A stretch of 64,000 nt of DNA. Source: Elusimicrobiota bacterium. Lineage in GTDB: Bacteria; Elusimicrobiota; Elusimicrobia; UBA1565; UBA9628. Positions 43,401 to 50,552 of the stretch are shown here, in pieces (the first letter of the stretch is position 1; each line of letters starts with the position of its first letter). The stretch covers positions 1-64,000 of the forward strand of contig JACRDN010000019.1 of the NCBI GenBank assembly GCA_016218575.1. Direction: 5' to 3'. The position numbers were made by a program, and so were the translations under genes. The notes under the pieces are model-generated. The model saw only the letters and a program-made list of their open reading frames with translations. It ran no database searches and had not been told where the DNA came from.

Positions 43401-44763
43401 AGAGAGCCGGGCGGACTATGAAGGCTATTTGAGCTCATACCTCGACGAGATCGGGGTTCCCAGGCATCATGGGCGCCATGTGTTTTATCCCGTGCGCGTG
43501 GAAAAATATCCTCGGGATATTGAAAATCTCTCGGGCCCGCGCGGACCCAAGTGGATCCTGGTGCGACACCCCATGACTCCGGACAAGTCGCAGGACGTTG
43601 AAGAGAGAAGGGCGAAGAGGAATATGTACAACGACATGGCCCAGAAGGATTTCAGCCGGCAAGAGGTTCGCGAGCGGGAAATCGGCCGGGTGTTGGAAAT
43701 GATGGGGGCGTGGGGGATAAGAGTCTTCCGGCGAGACATGCCGGATGTGTTGACCAACCGAAACTTCTACGACCACTGGGTGGACATTTTGAACTATGAA
43801 ATTGAGAGGGCGCCGCGCGATTCCTGGTACCAGCGCGAGCTGATCAGGCTGGGTCACGGCATGAACAGACGTTGGGCGGAGGTCCAGGGCTCCGAATTTC
43901 TCGACCAGATGACCCGGGTCGCGAAATTCGCCGATTCCCGCGTTGTCTTCATAGACGAGACTTACAATCCGGCCGATTTGAGATTTTTCACCGATGCCGT
44001 GAATAACAAGGTCGGCCTGTACGACTCTCTTGCCCAGAGGAAGGGCGGCTCTGAAATCCGCCGGCAATTGCGGGAAGTCGCGTTTTATCTTTGGCAGCAC
44101 GCCTTGGCTCCATTCTTGAACTTCAGCGTGAACCATGACCTGCCCAACCCGTACGACGCCTTCGAGGGCATCGTGGAGGCCGCGCTCGTGGCCATTCTCC
44201 TGTTCAGGCCGACTCTCACGGTGGCCGGCTTTGAGCAAGGTGCTGTATTCAACGACAACATCGTCATGGGCGATAGGGCGCGCGGCTTGTCCGAGGATGC
44301 CCGCAATAATAGGATGACTCCTTTGGATTTCAAGGCGTGGATCAATTGGGCTTTTGACGGACCTTACAAGGCGGTAGCCGGCAGAATTCAGGAATTGTCC
44401 GAGAGGTATCGGGATATTTTTTCGGAAGGAAATATTCATGTCCCAGAACCCCAAGCCCCATCCGACCTGGTGCTTTTCACCGCCCAGGGCAGGGACTTGA
44501 GCGGGAAATCCAAGGTCATCCTGGCGGCGCTTAACCCCTCGCTGAAATCGCAGGGCGCGTGGTTCGCCCTGCATCAGCCGGTCACCCCCGAGTCTTTCGC
44601 GCCCAAGGAGGACAAAACCTACGTTTTGCGCGACGTCCTGAACCTGAGGCCCAACGGGGAACCCGCGGTTTATACCCGCAGCGGCAGGGAGCTCGTGGAG
44701 AAGGGCCTCTTCATCGCTCTTGAGGGCGGCAAGGCCCACGTTTTCGAGGTGGAGGAGCAGTGA
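37486..44763 (+). CDS. 2425-aa secreted M56-like/S8/HEAT/pseudo-S8/GH13 fusion
   Basis: The signal peptide spans residues 1-25. Two hydrophobic segments (about 147-173 and 183-213) precede an M56/M48-like zinc motif HELEH (293-297). A subtilase (S8) domain follows with a propeptide-like IHVSVPYRNLAALRRLL segment and the full triad D713 (IVDTG), H742 (DGHGT) and S940 (GTSQASP), plus oxyanion N839. HEAT repeats occupy about 1085-1290. A second propeptide-plus-S8-like unit (about 1365-1625) keeps the Asn (SGNEGP, N1550) but has Ala1600 at the Ser position. A GH13 domain (about 1850-2340) has IPNHT (H1942), FRRD (nucleophile D2084), DETY (E2158) and NHD (D2218). A beta-rich tail ends GKAHVFEV. 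It is followed by a sugar-uptake gene set. Confidence 0.85.
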   Translation: MLKRFFAAGLSALLAASSFGPAAAAGIKLSSFPGKRVEVKVNSTPSALPARPFPAASRELAMRLRHSPVARLTIHAPAAAARAAGEADFARRVLGENPQTFLPEAEVLHVPGGSPVSSFASRLLLHRFQRPRAGQARLPRPSRAEPRAAARAATAMLWPAAASALSWVGLAMARWALAPAAITVSPAKEPGIFGIGLGLMAAAAVVFGTLALGDLILFSAATRRGRNATKAQFHAAVNTLKAEGQIPLNARVSEFKPKRGAWDFRFGYAAGDTIFIRRELAAVPWLFKLVLAHELEHLEDHRARGPPGGVSYGFIRSAVRGILAEAKARALEWPRWHSLRKARASHFEQVLSAAKASLHFDGVSEVLLINPGTEFLRDPLLFQKLSGGRARVVKSRKSSPGPELARKPGRFTAVVWDKHAEALPKPGTRGRGELEKALRHFNSLHQLLMGRPVPESAGIELDDKEKKAFDNLRRIAGKIARGDKSQERRFHRQVKAFGRKFFRLKHEELPQLRQALGLVENLYAGLKNNGIVYLSFPPGDATLPLWQGLLRFWEAADGGEFRMARVDMMNGGHVLLLRKAESRVSLVLRPRAQGAIKESLPLSGNLAKSRSRARILLKQAGFNKYLAEFERLGVEVRHILGRDFAADEEIHVSVPYRNLAALRRLLRDGREFEVNGVKSAASPRMIESAPIEDVPRLWESGINGKGERVAIVDTGLFMHHDLEARAIVRDVTNTGLKDTDGHGTVVAGIAAGSGDDVKGTAHGASLVAEKVFGDDGPGATDADIRAGITDSFKNGAGVVNLSLGSEGYVDSVLARFVTKMADVLNSLGEKVIFTIAAGNEGPFDRTEGQPATANSPNVLAVGSATKKERVSLFSSLGPTTKERPLIVRDFEGPHLVAVGGGLGEPPHFYGPGVLATRSADSDEAPDDSEDRKYTHMSGTSQASPQVAGIAADLKQFLRKVGVLQGFVAENIGFVMRFLLQSSAKDLDVPTWSQGAGEVQANQARNLARGLLKLGDPWLPVRLYKEIWDLQEGVYAAAKGAKKVAEALARFWPESQKAAPRLLELLNFRLDVEVPDAPGGSQTMDAGWTVRRFAALALGNFLGQPEALELANKDEVESAMARGSAALWDRALNDPEARVRQMAFLALGKLPVLSPAVMEGLRQGLSHEKWDIRMYSAHVLARQGSREGVEKLLEGLSRSEYAPRFTSRWLLGELKEQVAAGEAELLSDLAKAEPEKGLNEEDDLPHRAVAALREIALSNPEAVTGKALVDLLEATGFLESDGRRNVILTRTISRFFTQVLEKEDISKTVQEEPFKSAATRYVLNNRGAARKPGGLGDLVRLLSQALNIPTEVPTPALDPAGEGVPGVDHVMGRIDVMVEVPLGVFVTEVLDDEFLSSFEAKREGSFFHDRIIWLSVPEHKQFALKERLKQAGYRYRSAVPYYPMSNPADAEPDSAAEVALKIEPEGPLPDIPDLVGIPLIKIKAGRLGVSEARILALLESLKIKIGDPLKNPAVILLDFGGPAGDESRTVLSRYVNQMALENFLVVAPSGNEGPGKDSVASPADADLAVTVGAAEGGAPAYYSSGGSAVDWLEEAGLMGTAAAAQRSALGLQALLKRLSQAFPTGLPEGYGHYLAGLVKDSLSKEGLAQELGASALLEEGLKAPEAAAAAARALQGDVLESHPRFEEAAVLPAPLASKIRGALNFAIHKGLFAAEQEAAQGQWNWTAEIPSRVLDSMARMSPELAQRTLAALEHVFYVLLSLRHKWKDAVPAFELEGGFLRHLLESTLSHLGPTEPLWNFFNRIKTEDIPGGDKYLELLASLDFIVSRLRQIVPASNLRGKAIYQVIARTFAEKFNLDESLDDEELGRIRAKGYQVLWLTDIFKIGEVNRWNGDDPDGGGGSPYALVDYAVKPEYGGEAALKRLVERARALGIEICVDLIPNHTALDSVELQEYPENFLHIIAPRDPRQRGARESRADYEGYLSSYLDEIGVPRHHGRHVFYPVRVEKYPRDIENLSGPRGPKWILVRHPMTPDKSQDVEERRAKRNMYNDMAQKDFSRQEVREREIGRVLEMMGAWGIRVFRRDMPDVLTNRNFYDHWVDILNYEIERAPRDSWYQRELIRLGHGMNRRWAEVQGSEFLDQMTRVAKFADSRVVFIDETYNPADLRFFTDAVNNKVGLYDSLAQRKGGSEIRRQLREVAFYLWQHALAPFLNFSVNHDLPNPYDAFEGIVEAALVAILLFRPTLTVAGFEQGAVFNDNIVMGDRARGLSEDARNNRMTPLDFKAWINWAFDGPYKAVAGRIQELSERYRDIFSEGNIHVPEPQAPSDLVLFTAQGRDLSGKSKVILAALNPSLKSQGAWFALHQPVTPESFAPKEDKTYVLRDVLNLRPNGEPAVYTRSGRELVEKGLFIALEGGKAHVFEVEEQ

Positions 44764-44764
44764 A

Positions 44765-44792
44765 CCCAGACTGCGGCCGGCCGCAGTCTGGG
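44765..44792 (+). repeat. 28-bp perfect GC palindrome
   Basis: CCCAGACTGCGGCC followed directly by its reverse complement lies 1 nt after the stop codon of the giant gene. It has no loop beyond what hairpin folding forces and no T tract. It may stabilise the mRNA 3' end or attenuate transcription. The last GGG (44790) lies exactly 37 bp before TATCAG (44827-44832), echoing the tandem-box promoter spacing, but box 1 is absent. Confidence 0.5.
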
Positions 44793-44848
44793 CCGCGGTG
44801 TCTCATCGGCAGCCCGGAGAGCGCGGTATCAGACAGAGGAATCAATAA

Positions 44849-46576
44849 ATGAGAAAGTTTTGCGCGTCAATCATCGCCGCGGCGTTGATATTCCTCTCCC
44901 CCGGGAGCGGCTCTTACCAGGCGTTCGCCGGTCTTCTCAGAGGCGAGGTTCCAACGAGAGGGGGTGTGTCCCGGGTCTCGATCCGTTTTCCGCAGTACGA
45001 GATGCCTTATTCCGGCCTGCAAACCGGCTCTCCAACAGCCACTTATGCCGATATCGAGGCGTCAGGCCCTTACCGGGAGATCCGCCTGCGCCCCTTGAAG
45101 GCGATTCCCGAGCATGCGGCCGAGAATTCGATAACCGCGCGCGCCATCGCGTGGCCTGGCCGATTTTTGGCCTCGCTTGCGCCCAATTTGTCGGACTCTC
45201 TGTCATTCCAATGGTTGTCTTACTTGCCGTTTCACCGGGCTTGGATGGACCCCGGAGCCAAGGCCGAGGCCGCCGGCAAGGAATGGACGCGCTGGTTCGA
45301 TTCGCAGGTCGATCATGATGCCGTTCTAGCGGATGCGGCTAGCCCAGCCATGGAAACTGCGGAGGCGGGCCCCGTGCGCATCACGGCTCCTCTGCTGAAG
45401 GCTCGCCTGCCCGGGTCGGTGGCCCACGCCCGTGTCATGCCGGGCGTGGATTTCAGTCTTGCGAAACCCGTGCATGAGAAGGAATTGGCCATCCTCGTAG
45501 TTCACGGCGCCACCGAGACCGAGGCCAGGCGCAATCTCGGCCATGTGCTGCGCGGCCTGCAGGTGGTCGTCAAGCAGACCTTCAAGGAAAGATGGGAAGA
45601 GTATGTGGAGAATCTCCAAAAGCTCTCTCTTGTCCCGTTCTTCTTTCTTATCATTCCGCAAGCCTTGAAGAATTTCGCGAATTTGACCTCGGGCCATCCC
45701 GAAGAACTCGATATCTTGAAAAAATGGATCGGCTGGCCTTCGGGAAGCCTGGCCGACATGGGCATGGTCCTATTCTTTCAAAAGCTGGGAGAGGGGCATC
45801 GCTACGCCATGATGGTGCAGATATTCGGCATCGTCATGAGCTCCGTGGTCTTGACCCAGATTTGGTGGGCGGGACATGTGCCCACGGCCTTCCTGGCGGG
45901 CCAATTGGCTTTCGTGGGCGCGGGCCTTTCGATAGTCGCCCTGGATGCCATGGGGAAGCTTCCCGAGCCCGTATGGAAAGCTTGGAGTGATTTCGTGGGC
46001 ATCGCGCAGCAGGCGTTTCTTCCCGTGGCCGTCTGTTTGACCGTGGCTGAGTCGGTGCCTTTGGCGGCCATGGCTATTCCCGCGGGGGTCGCGGCCATCC
46101 TGGTGATTTTGTTTCGGAATGGAATTTTGAAGAGATACCACAGTCTTAAAGCCCTCCACGATTTCATGAGATATTTCAATGGATGGAACTCCACCATGCT
46201 TTTCGCGGTGGGCCCCATTTGCCAGCTCATAGCCAATTATTTGCATCCCGAGAGCATCGCGGGCGGGTTGTCGCCGGAGACTTTTATGCTTAACATCATC
46301 GGCAACGGCCTCATGCTCGCCATGGCCCTCTTGATGAAAAGCGGGATATGGTTCGTCGGATCTTCGTTCGCGGTCTCGATCGGCGGCGTTGGCCAATTGT
46401 TCGGCATGTACTACTTCAACGCTCTTAATCCTGTTTATTTCCTGGCGGCTTCCGGCGCCGTCTACCTCTGGATGAGATTCATCCTGGAGCATACCCGCAG
46501 GTATTTCGGAGACTCCAGCGTTTGGAGTCCTCTAATGAGGTTGAGGTTCAAGCCCGAAGCGGAGAGTGAAAAATGA
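44849..46576 (+). CDS. PQ-loop/SWEET-like membrane protein with signal peptide
   Basis: The 575-aa product has a signal peptide (residues 1-27) and a soluble region to about 245. A multi-pass membrane domain follows with FFLIIPQALKNFANL (IPQ at 269-271), reminiscent of the PQ-loop of SWEET/MtN3 transporters. A second, weaker unit GPICQLIANYLHPE occurs near residue 450. Each unit has about three hydrophobic segments, suggesting two triple-helix repeats. Position between a GH13 protein and an ABC sugar importer supports sugar transport, but the family call rests on motif resemblance. Its stop overlaps the next start (ATGA). Confidence 0.6.
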   Translation: MRKFCASIIAAALIFLSPGSGSYQAFAGLLRGEVPTRGGVSRVSIRFPQYEMPYSGLQTGSPTATYADIEASGPYREIRLRPLKAIPEHAAENSITARAIAWPGRFLASLAPNLSDSLSFQWLSYLPFHRAWMDPGAKAEAAGKEWTRWFDSQVDHDAVLADAASPAMETAEAGPVRITAPLLKARLPGSVAHARVMPGVDFSLAKPVHEKELAILVVHGATETEARRNLGHVLRGLQVVVKQTFKERWEEYVENLQKLSLVPFFFLIIPQALKNFANLTSGHPEELDILKKWIGWPSGSLADMGMVLFFQKLGEGHRYAMMVQIFGIVMSSVVLTQIWWAGHVPTAFLAGQLAFVGAGLSIVALDAMGKLPEPVWKAWSDFVGIAQQAFLPVAVCLTVAESVPLAAMAIPAGVAAILVILFRNGILKRYHSLKALHDFMRYFNGWNSTMLFAVGPICQLIANYLHPESIAGGLSPETFMLNIIGNGLMLAMALLMKSGIWFVGSSFAVSIGGVGQLFGMYYFNALNPVYFLAASGAVYLWMRFILEHTRRYFGDSSVWSPLMRLRFKPEAESEK

Positions 46577-47826
46577 GAAAAGGCCTGGAACTGTTTTTGC
46601 CGGCGATTCTTCTTCTGCCCGCGTCCTGCCGCAAGGCCCCCTCCAGCGCGGACGGGAAGGTCACCATCCGCTACCTCGCCAACCCGGACGTGGGCGGGGC
46701 GACCAAGGTACTGATTAAGAAGTTCGAGGAGAAGAACCCGGGCATTCATGTCGAGATGGTGGAGGGTCCCTCGGCCCCCAATACCCGGGAGGACATGTAC
46801 GCCACCTCCTTCATGGCCCAGGAGGACAGCTACGATTTCGCGCACATGGACGTGGCGTGGCTGGCCAAGTTCGCGGCCCAGGGCTGGCTCAAGCCCTTGG
46901 ACGGCTACTTCGCCGCCCAAGAGCAGGAGAAGTTCCTGCCCGGGGACATCGCGGGCTCTAAATTCAACGGCAAAATCTACCGTGTCCCCAACCAGTCGGA
47001 TGGGGGGCTGCTTTACTACAGGAAAGACTTGCTTAAGGCGCGGGGGCTTACGCCCCCGCGGACTTGGGACGAGCTCGTCGCCGCGGCCAAGAAGATCCAG
47101 TCTCCGCCCAACCTTTGGGGCTATGTGTTCGAGGGTAAACAGTACGAGTGTCTGGTCTGCAATTTCCTGGAGCTCGCCTGGGGCAACGGGGGGGAGCTCA
47201 TTGATGAAAAGGGCCAGGTCCTCATAGACCGCCCCGAGGCGGTCCAGGCTTTGCAGTGGATGGTCGACGCCGTGCATAAGCACAAGATCTCCCCGCCCGG
47301 GGTCCTCACTTATCAGGAGGAGGAGGCCCGGCACGTGTTCCAGGAGGGCCAGGCCGTATTCATGCGCAACTGGCCCTACGCCTGGGAGCTCATGCAGAAG
47401 GAGGGCTCTCCGGTGAAAGGCAAGGTTGGGATCGTCCCCATGGTGCATGGCAAGGGCCGCTCCGCGGCGGCTTTGGGCGGCTGGGGCTTCGGCATATCGG
47501 CTTTCTCGAAGCATCCCGATGAGGCCTGGAAGTTCATCGAGTTTCTCACCACCCACGAAGGGCAGAAAACCGCATACCTCATGAGCGGCATACTGCCCAC
47601 CCGAAAATCCGTGTACGCGGACCCGGAGATATTGAAGGCAAGCCCCCAGATCAAGGATCTCTACAATATCCTGAGCCTCACCCGGCCCCGCCCCTTAAGC
47701 CCCGCCTACGCCAGGGTCTCGGACATCGTCCAACTCAAGGTAAGCGCGGCCCTCTCCGGGCTGGGAGAGCCCCAAAAGCTCCTCTCCGAGGCCGCCCAGG
47801 AAATCCGCGGGGTGCTCAAGCGCTAG
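46573..47826 (+). CDS. sugar ABC transporter substrate-binding lipoprotein
   Basis: The 417-aa family 1 extracellular solute-binding protein resembles the UgpB/MalE type. The N-terminus MRKGLELFLPAILLLPASC is a lipoprotein signal with lipobox LPASC (Cys19). Typical features are LIKKFEEKNPGIHVEMVEG, the YRVPNQSDGGLLYYRKDLL hinge segment, GEAVFMRNWPYAWELMQ-type QAVFMRNWPYAWELM and AALGGWGFGISAFSKHPDEAWKFIEFL. It captures oligosaccharide, or possibly glycerophosphodiester, for the permeases at 47829 and 48659. The ligand cannot be read from sequence. Confidence 0.92.
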   Translation: MRKGLELFLPAILLLPASCRKAPSSADGKVTIRYLANPDVGGATKVLIKKFEEKNPGIHVEMVEGPSAPNTREDMYATSFMAQEDSYDFAHMDVAWLAKFAAQGWLKPLDGYFAAQEQEKFLPGDIAGSKFNGKIYRVPNQSDGGLLYYRKDLLKARGLTPPRTWDELVAAAKKIQSPPNLWGYVFEGKQYECLVCNFLELAWGNGGELIDEKGQVLIDRPEAVQALQWMVDAVHKHKISPPGVLTYQEEEARHVFQEGQAVFMRNWPYAWELMQKEGSPVKGKVGIVPMVHGKGRSAAALGGWGFGISAFSKHPDEAWKFIEFLTTHEGQKTAYLMSGILPTRKSVYADPEILKASPQIKDLYNILSLTRPRPLSPAYARVSDIVQLKVSAALSGLGEPQKLLSEAAQEIRGVLKR

Positions 47827-47828
47827 AG

Positions 47829-48662
47829 ATGCCCGCGACCAACCGCCCCTGCGCCGCCGTGAATTGGCTTTACGTGGCCCCGGCCCTCCTCCTCATGGGC
47901 CTGGTCAACCTCGTGCCCATCGGACAGACCGTTTGGCTGAGCCGGGGGTTCGGGCAGATAGCCAAGGACGCCCGCCTTTGGCTGGTGCTCAAGAACACTT
48001 TTGCCTTCACGGGGGCGGCGGTGTGTCTGGAACTGATGCTAGGATTGGGAATAGCGCTCTTACTTTCTCGCCCATTTCATGGGCGAGGATTCGTACGCGC
48101 GGCGGTGCTCATTCCCTGGGCCCTTCCCACCGCGGTCATGGCCATGGCCTGGCGCTGGATATTCAACGCCGAGTACGGGGTGCTGGGCGACCTCCTTTAT
48201 AAGGCCCATTTGGCCGCCTCGCCCAAGATCGCCTGGCTGGCCTCTCCGGGAAGCGCTTTCTGGGCCTGCGTCCTGGCCGATGTTTGGAAGACCACGCCCT
48301 TCATGGCGATCCTGCTCATGAGCGGCTTGGCCGCGATTCCGAAGGAGCTCTATGAAGCGGCCGGCATGGACGGGGCCGGTCCCCTGCGGCAATTTATCAT
48401 CATCACCTGGCCGCTCCTCAAGCCCACCATAGCCGTGGCCGTGGTGTTTCGGGCGATACAGAGCTTCGGGATTTTCGACCTCATTTGGGTGTTGACCGGA
48501 GGCGGGCCGGGGGGAAGCACCCAAACCATCGCCCTCTACGTCTATGACATGGTTTTCCGCTACCAGGAACTGGGCTACGGCTGCGTGCTGACCATGGTCA
48601 TGGGGGCCTCGCTTCTCGCCATGGCTGGGGCTCTCTTCAGCTTGACGAGGACAGAGGCATGA
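47829..48662 (+). CDS. sugar ABC transporter permease (MalF/UgpA type)
   Basis: The 277-aa inner-membrane permease has six transmembrane segments. The EAA coupling motif lies in ELYEAAGMDGAGPLRQFIIITWPLLKP (residues about 176-202), followed by FDLIWVLTGGGPGGSTQTIALYVYDMVF, the family signature. It forms the channel with the next gene product. It starts 2 nt after the binding-protein stop and its own stop overlaps the next start (ATGA). Confidence 0.93.
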   Translation: MPATNRPCAAVNWLYVAPALLLMGLVNLVPIGQTVWLSRGFGQIAKDARLWLVLKNTFAFTGAAVCLELMLGLGIALLLSRPFHGRGFVRAAVLIPWALPTAVMAMAWRWIFNAEYGVLGDLLYKAHLAASPKIAWLASPGSAFWACVLADVWKTTPFMAILLMSGLAAIPKELYEAAGMDGAGPLRQFIIITWPLLKPTIAVAVVFRAIQSFGIFDLIWVLTGGGPGGSTQTIALYVYDMVFRYQELGYGCVLTMVMGASLLAMAGALFSLTRTEA

Positions 48663-49495
48663 GGAAAACACCTATAGCAACCGCCTGCTTTTACGCGGCT
48701 ATAGCGGTTGCTACGATTTGGAGCCTGGCTCCCTTTCTCTGGCAGGTGATCACCTCCCTGAAAACTCCGGAGGAGGTTCTCTCCATTCCTCCGAAGTATT
48801 GGCCCGAGCGCGCCAATTTCTCGAGCTACGTCAAGATCTTCTCGACGCGCCCCTTCGCGACCTACATCGCCAATAGCCTCATCGTGGCCTTCGGCACCAC
48901 CTTCTTGTGCACGGCTCTGGGAAGCCTTGCCGCCTACGCCTTCTCGAGGCTCAAGATCCCCGGCGGGGCCTGGGCCTTGAACGCCATTCTCCTCATCGCG
49001 CTTTTCCCGCCGACCTTGCTCGTCGTGCCCTTAAAGCAGCTCATTCAATTCTCCGGGCTCATCAACAATCCCCTGGCCCTGGTCCTCTCCTACACGGCGC
49101 TCAATCTGCCCTTCGCGATATGGGTTCTCATGACCTTCTTCAAGACTGTGCCTTCGGACATCGAGGAGGCGGCCCAGGTGGACGGCTTCTCGCGCTGGGG
49201 ATTGCTCTGGAAAATCATCTTCCCGCTCTCGGCACCCGCCGTAGCCACCACGGCCATCCTCATCTTCATCTTCTCCTGGAACGAGTTTTTGCTGGCGCTT
49301 ACCTTCATCTCCAAGGACTCGGTGCGCACGGTCCCGGTGGGAATCGCTCTTCTTTCCGGAGTCACGGTTTATGAGGTGCCCTGGGATCAGATATCGGCCG
49401 CGGTGGTCGTGACTACTATGCCCGTGGTCTTGATGGTTCTGGCTTTCCAGAGGCGCATCATAGAGGGTCTGACCGCCGGCGCGGTCAAGGGGTAA
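48659..49495 (+). CDS. sugar ABC transporter permease (MalG/UgpE type)
   Basis: The 278-aa permease has six transmembrane segments and the EAA loop EEAAQVDGFSRWGLLWKIIFPLSAP (residues about 173-197). The N-terminal ITSLKTPEEVLSIPPKYWPE and the C-terminal FSWNEFLLALTFI are typical of the MalG/UgpE subfamily. It pairs with the 47829 product. The ATG overlaps the preceding stop, indicating coupled translation. Confidence 0.93.
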   Translation: MRKTPIATACFYAAIAVATIWSLAPFLWQVITSLKTPEEVLSIPPKYWPERANFSSYVKIFSTRPFATYIANSLIVAFGTTFLCTALGSLAAYAFSRLKIPGGAWALNAILLIALFPPTLLVVPLKQLIQFSGLINNPLALVLSYTALNLPFAIWVLMTFFKTVPSDIEEAAQVDGFSRWGLLWKIIFPLSAPAVATTAILIFIFSWNEFLLALTFISKDSVRTVPVGIALLSGVTVYEVPWDQISAAVVVTTMPVVLMVLAFQRRIIEGLTAGAVKG

Positions 49496-49496
49496 T

Positions 49497-50552
49497 ATGG
49501 CAGAGGTTCAAGTGCGGGACGTGCGCAAATCCTTCGAGTCGGGCAAGACGGTTCTTGACCGCATCGCCTTCACGGTCAAGGACGGGGAATTCGTGTCTCT
49601 GCTGGGAGCCTCGGGCTGCGGCAAGACCACGCTTTTGCGCATCATCGCGGGGCTGGAGTTCGCCGACTCCGGGGCCATCCTCATCGAGGGCCAGGACGTC
49701 GCCCACAGGCCGCCCAAGGACCGCGACATCGCCATGGTGTTCCAGAATTACGCCCTGTACCCCCATTTGAGCGTCTTCGAGAACATCGGCATGGGCCTCA
49801 AGCTGCGCAAATTCCCCGAGGCCGAGACCCGGGGGCGCGTGGAGGAGGCCGCGAAAATGCTGGGACTTTCCGAGCTCTTGTCCCGCAGGCCCTCGGCCCT
49901 TTCCGGCGGGCAAAGGCAGAGGGTGGCTTTGGCCCGGGCCTTGGTGCGCCGGCCCAAGGTGTTTCTCTTGGACGAGCCCTTGAGCAACCTGGATGCGGTT
50001 CTGCGCGAAAGGACGCGCGGCGAGCTGAAGCTCCTATTCAAGCGCGTGAAGGGCACCGTGATCTACGTGACCCACGACCAGATAGAGGCCATGACTTTGT
50101 CCGACCGCATCGTGGTCCTGGACCGGGGACTTATCCAACAGGTGGGAACCCCCGAGGAAATATACCACAGGCCCGCCAATACCTTCGTCGCGACCTTCCT
50201 GGGAGCGCCGCCCATGAACCTCCTGGGGGCCGCCGAGCTGAAGCGCTCCGGGCTCGCCTCGGCCTTGAGCGAGGACTGCCTGGTGGGCATCCGTCCGGAA
50301 TCCATCGAGGTGTCCCCCGAGGCGAGGCCTGGATTTATCGAAGCGGCCGTGGCCTTGGCCGAGCCCACCGGGGCCGCCACCGTGCTCAGCCTCGACATGG
50401 GAGGAGCGCAATTGCGCGCGAGCGTGCCGGGCTCCTGGGATTTGAGATATCCCAAGGCCTGGGTGTCTTGCCCCGCGAGCGCCTGCCATTATTTCAACGA
50501 GAATACCCGCGTCAGACTGACCAACCCAGCCGTTTCCACGAGGAGCGAATGA
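49497..50552 (+). CDS. ugpC: sugar ABC transporter ATPase (MalK/UgpC type)
   Basis: The 351-aa ATPase has Walker A GASGCGKTT (residues about 37-45), Q-loop FQNYALYPHLSV, signature LSGGQRQRVALARAL, Walker B VFLLDEPLSNLDA and switch YVTHDQIEAM. A C-terminal TOBE/OB regulatory domain (about 235-345) includes VGIRPESIEV. MalK/UgpC-type ATPases sometimes energise several importers. Full conservation suggests an active importer. The stop overlaps the following ATG (ATGA). Confidence 0.92.
   Translation: MAEVQVRDVRKSFESGKTVLDRIAFTVKDGEFVSLLGASGCGKTTLLRIIAGLEFADSGAILIEGQDVAHRPPKDRDIAMVFQNYALYPHLSVFENIGMGLKLRKFPEAETRGRVEEAAKMLGLSELLSRRPSALSGGQRQRVALARALVRRPKVFLLDEPLSNLDAVLRERTRGELKLLFKRVKGTVIYVTHDQIEAMTLSDRIVVLDRGLIQQVGTPEEIYHRPANTFVATFLGAPPMNLLGAAELKRSGLASALSEDCLVGIRPESIEVSPEARPGFIEAAVALAEPTGAATVLSLDMGGAQLRASVPGSWDLRYPKAWVSCPASACHYFNENTRVRLTNPAVSTRSE

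Noticed and set aside
43435-44739. 434-aa antisense frame over the GH13 domain
   Set aside because: The sense strand carries intact GH13 motifs. The antisense protein has no recognisable features.
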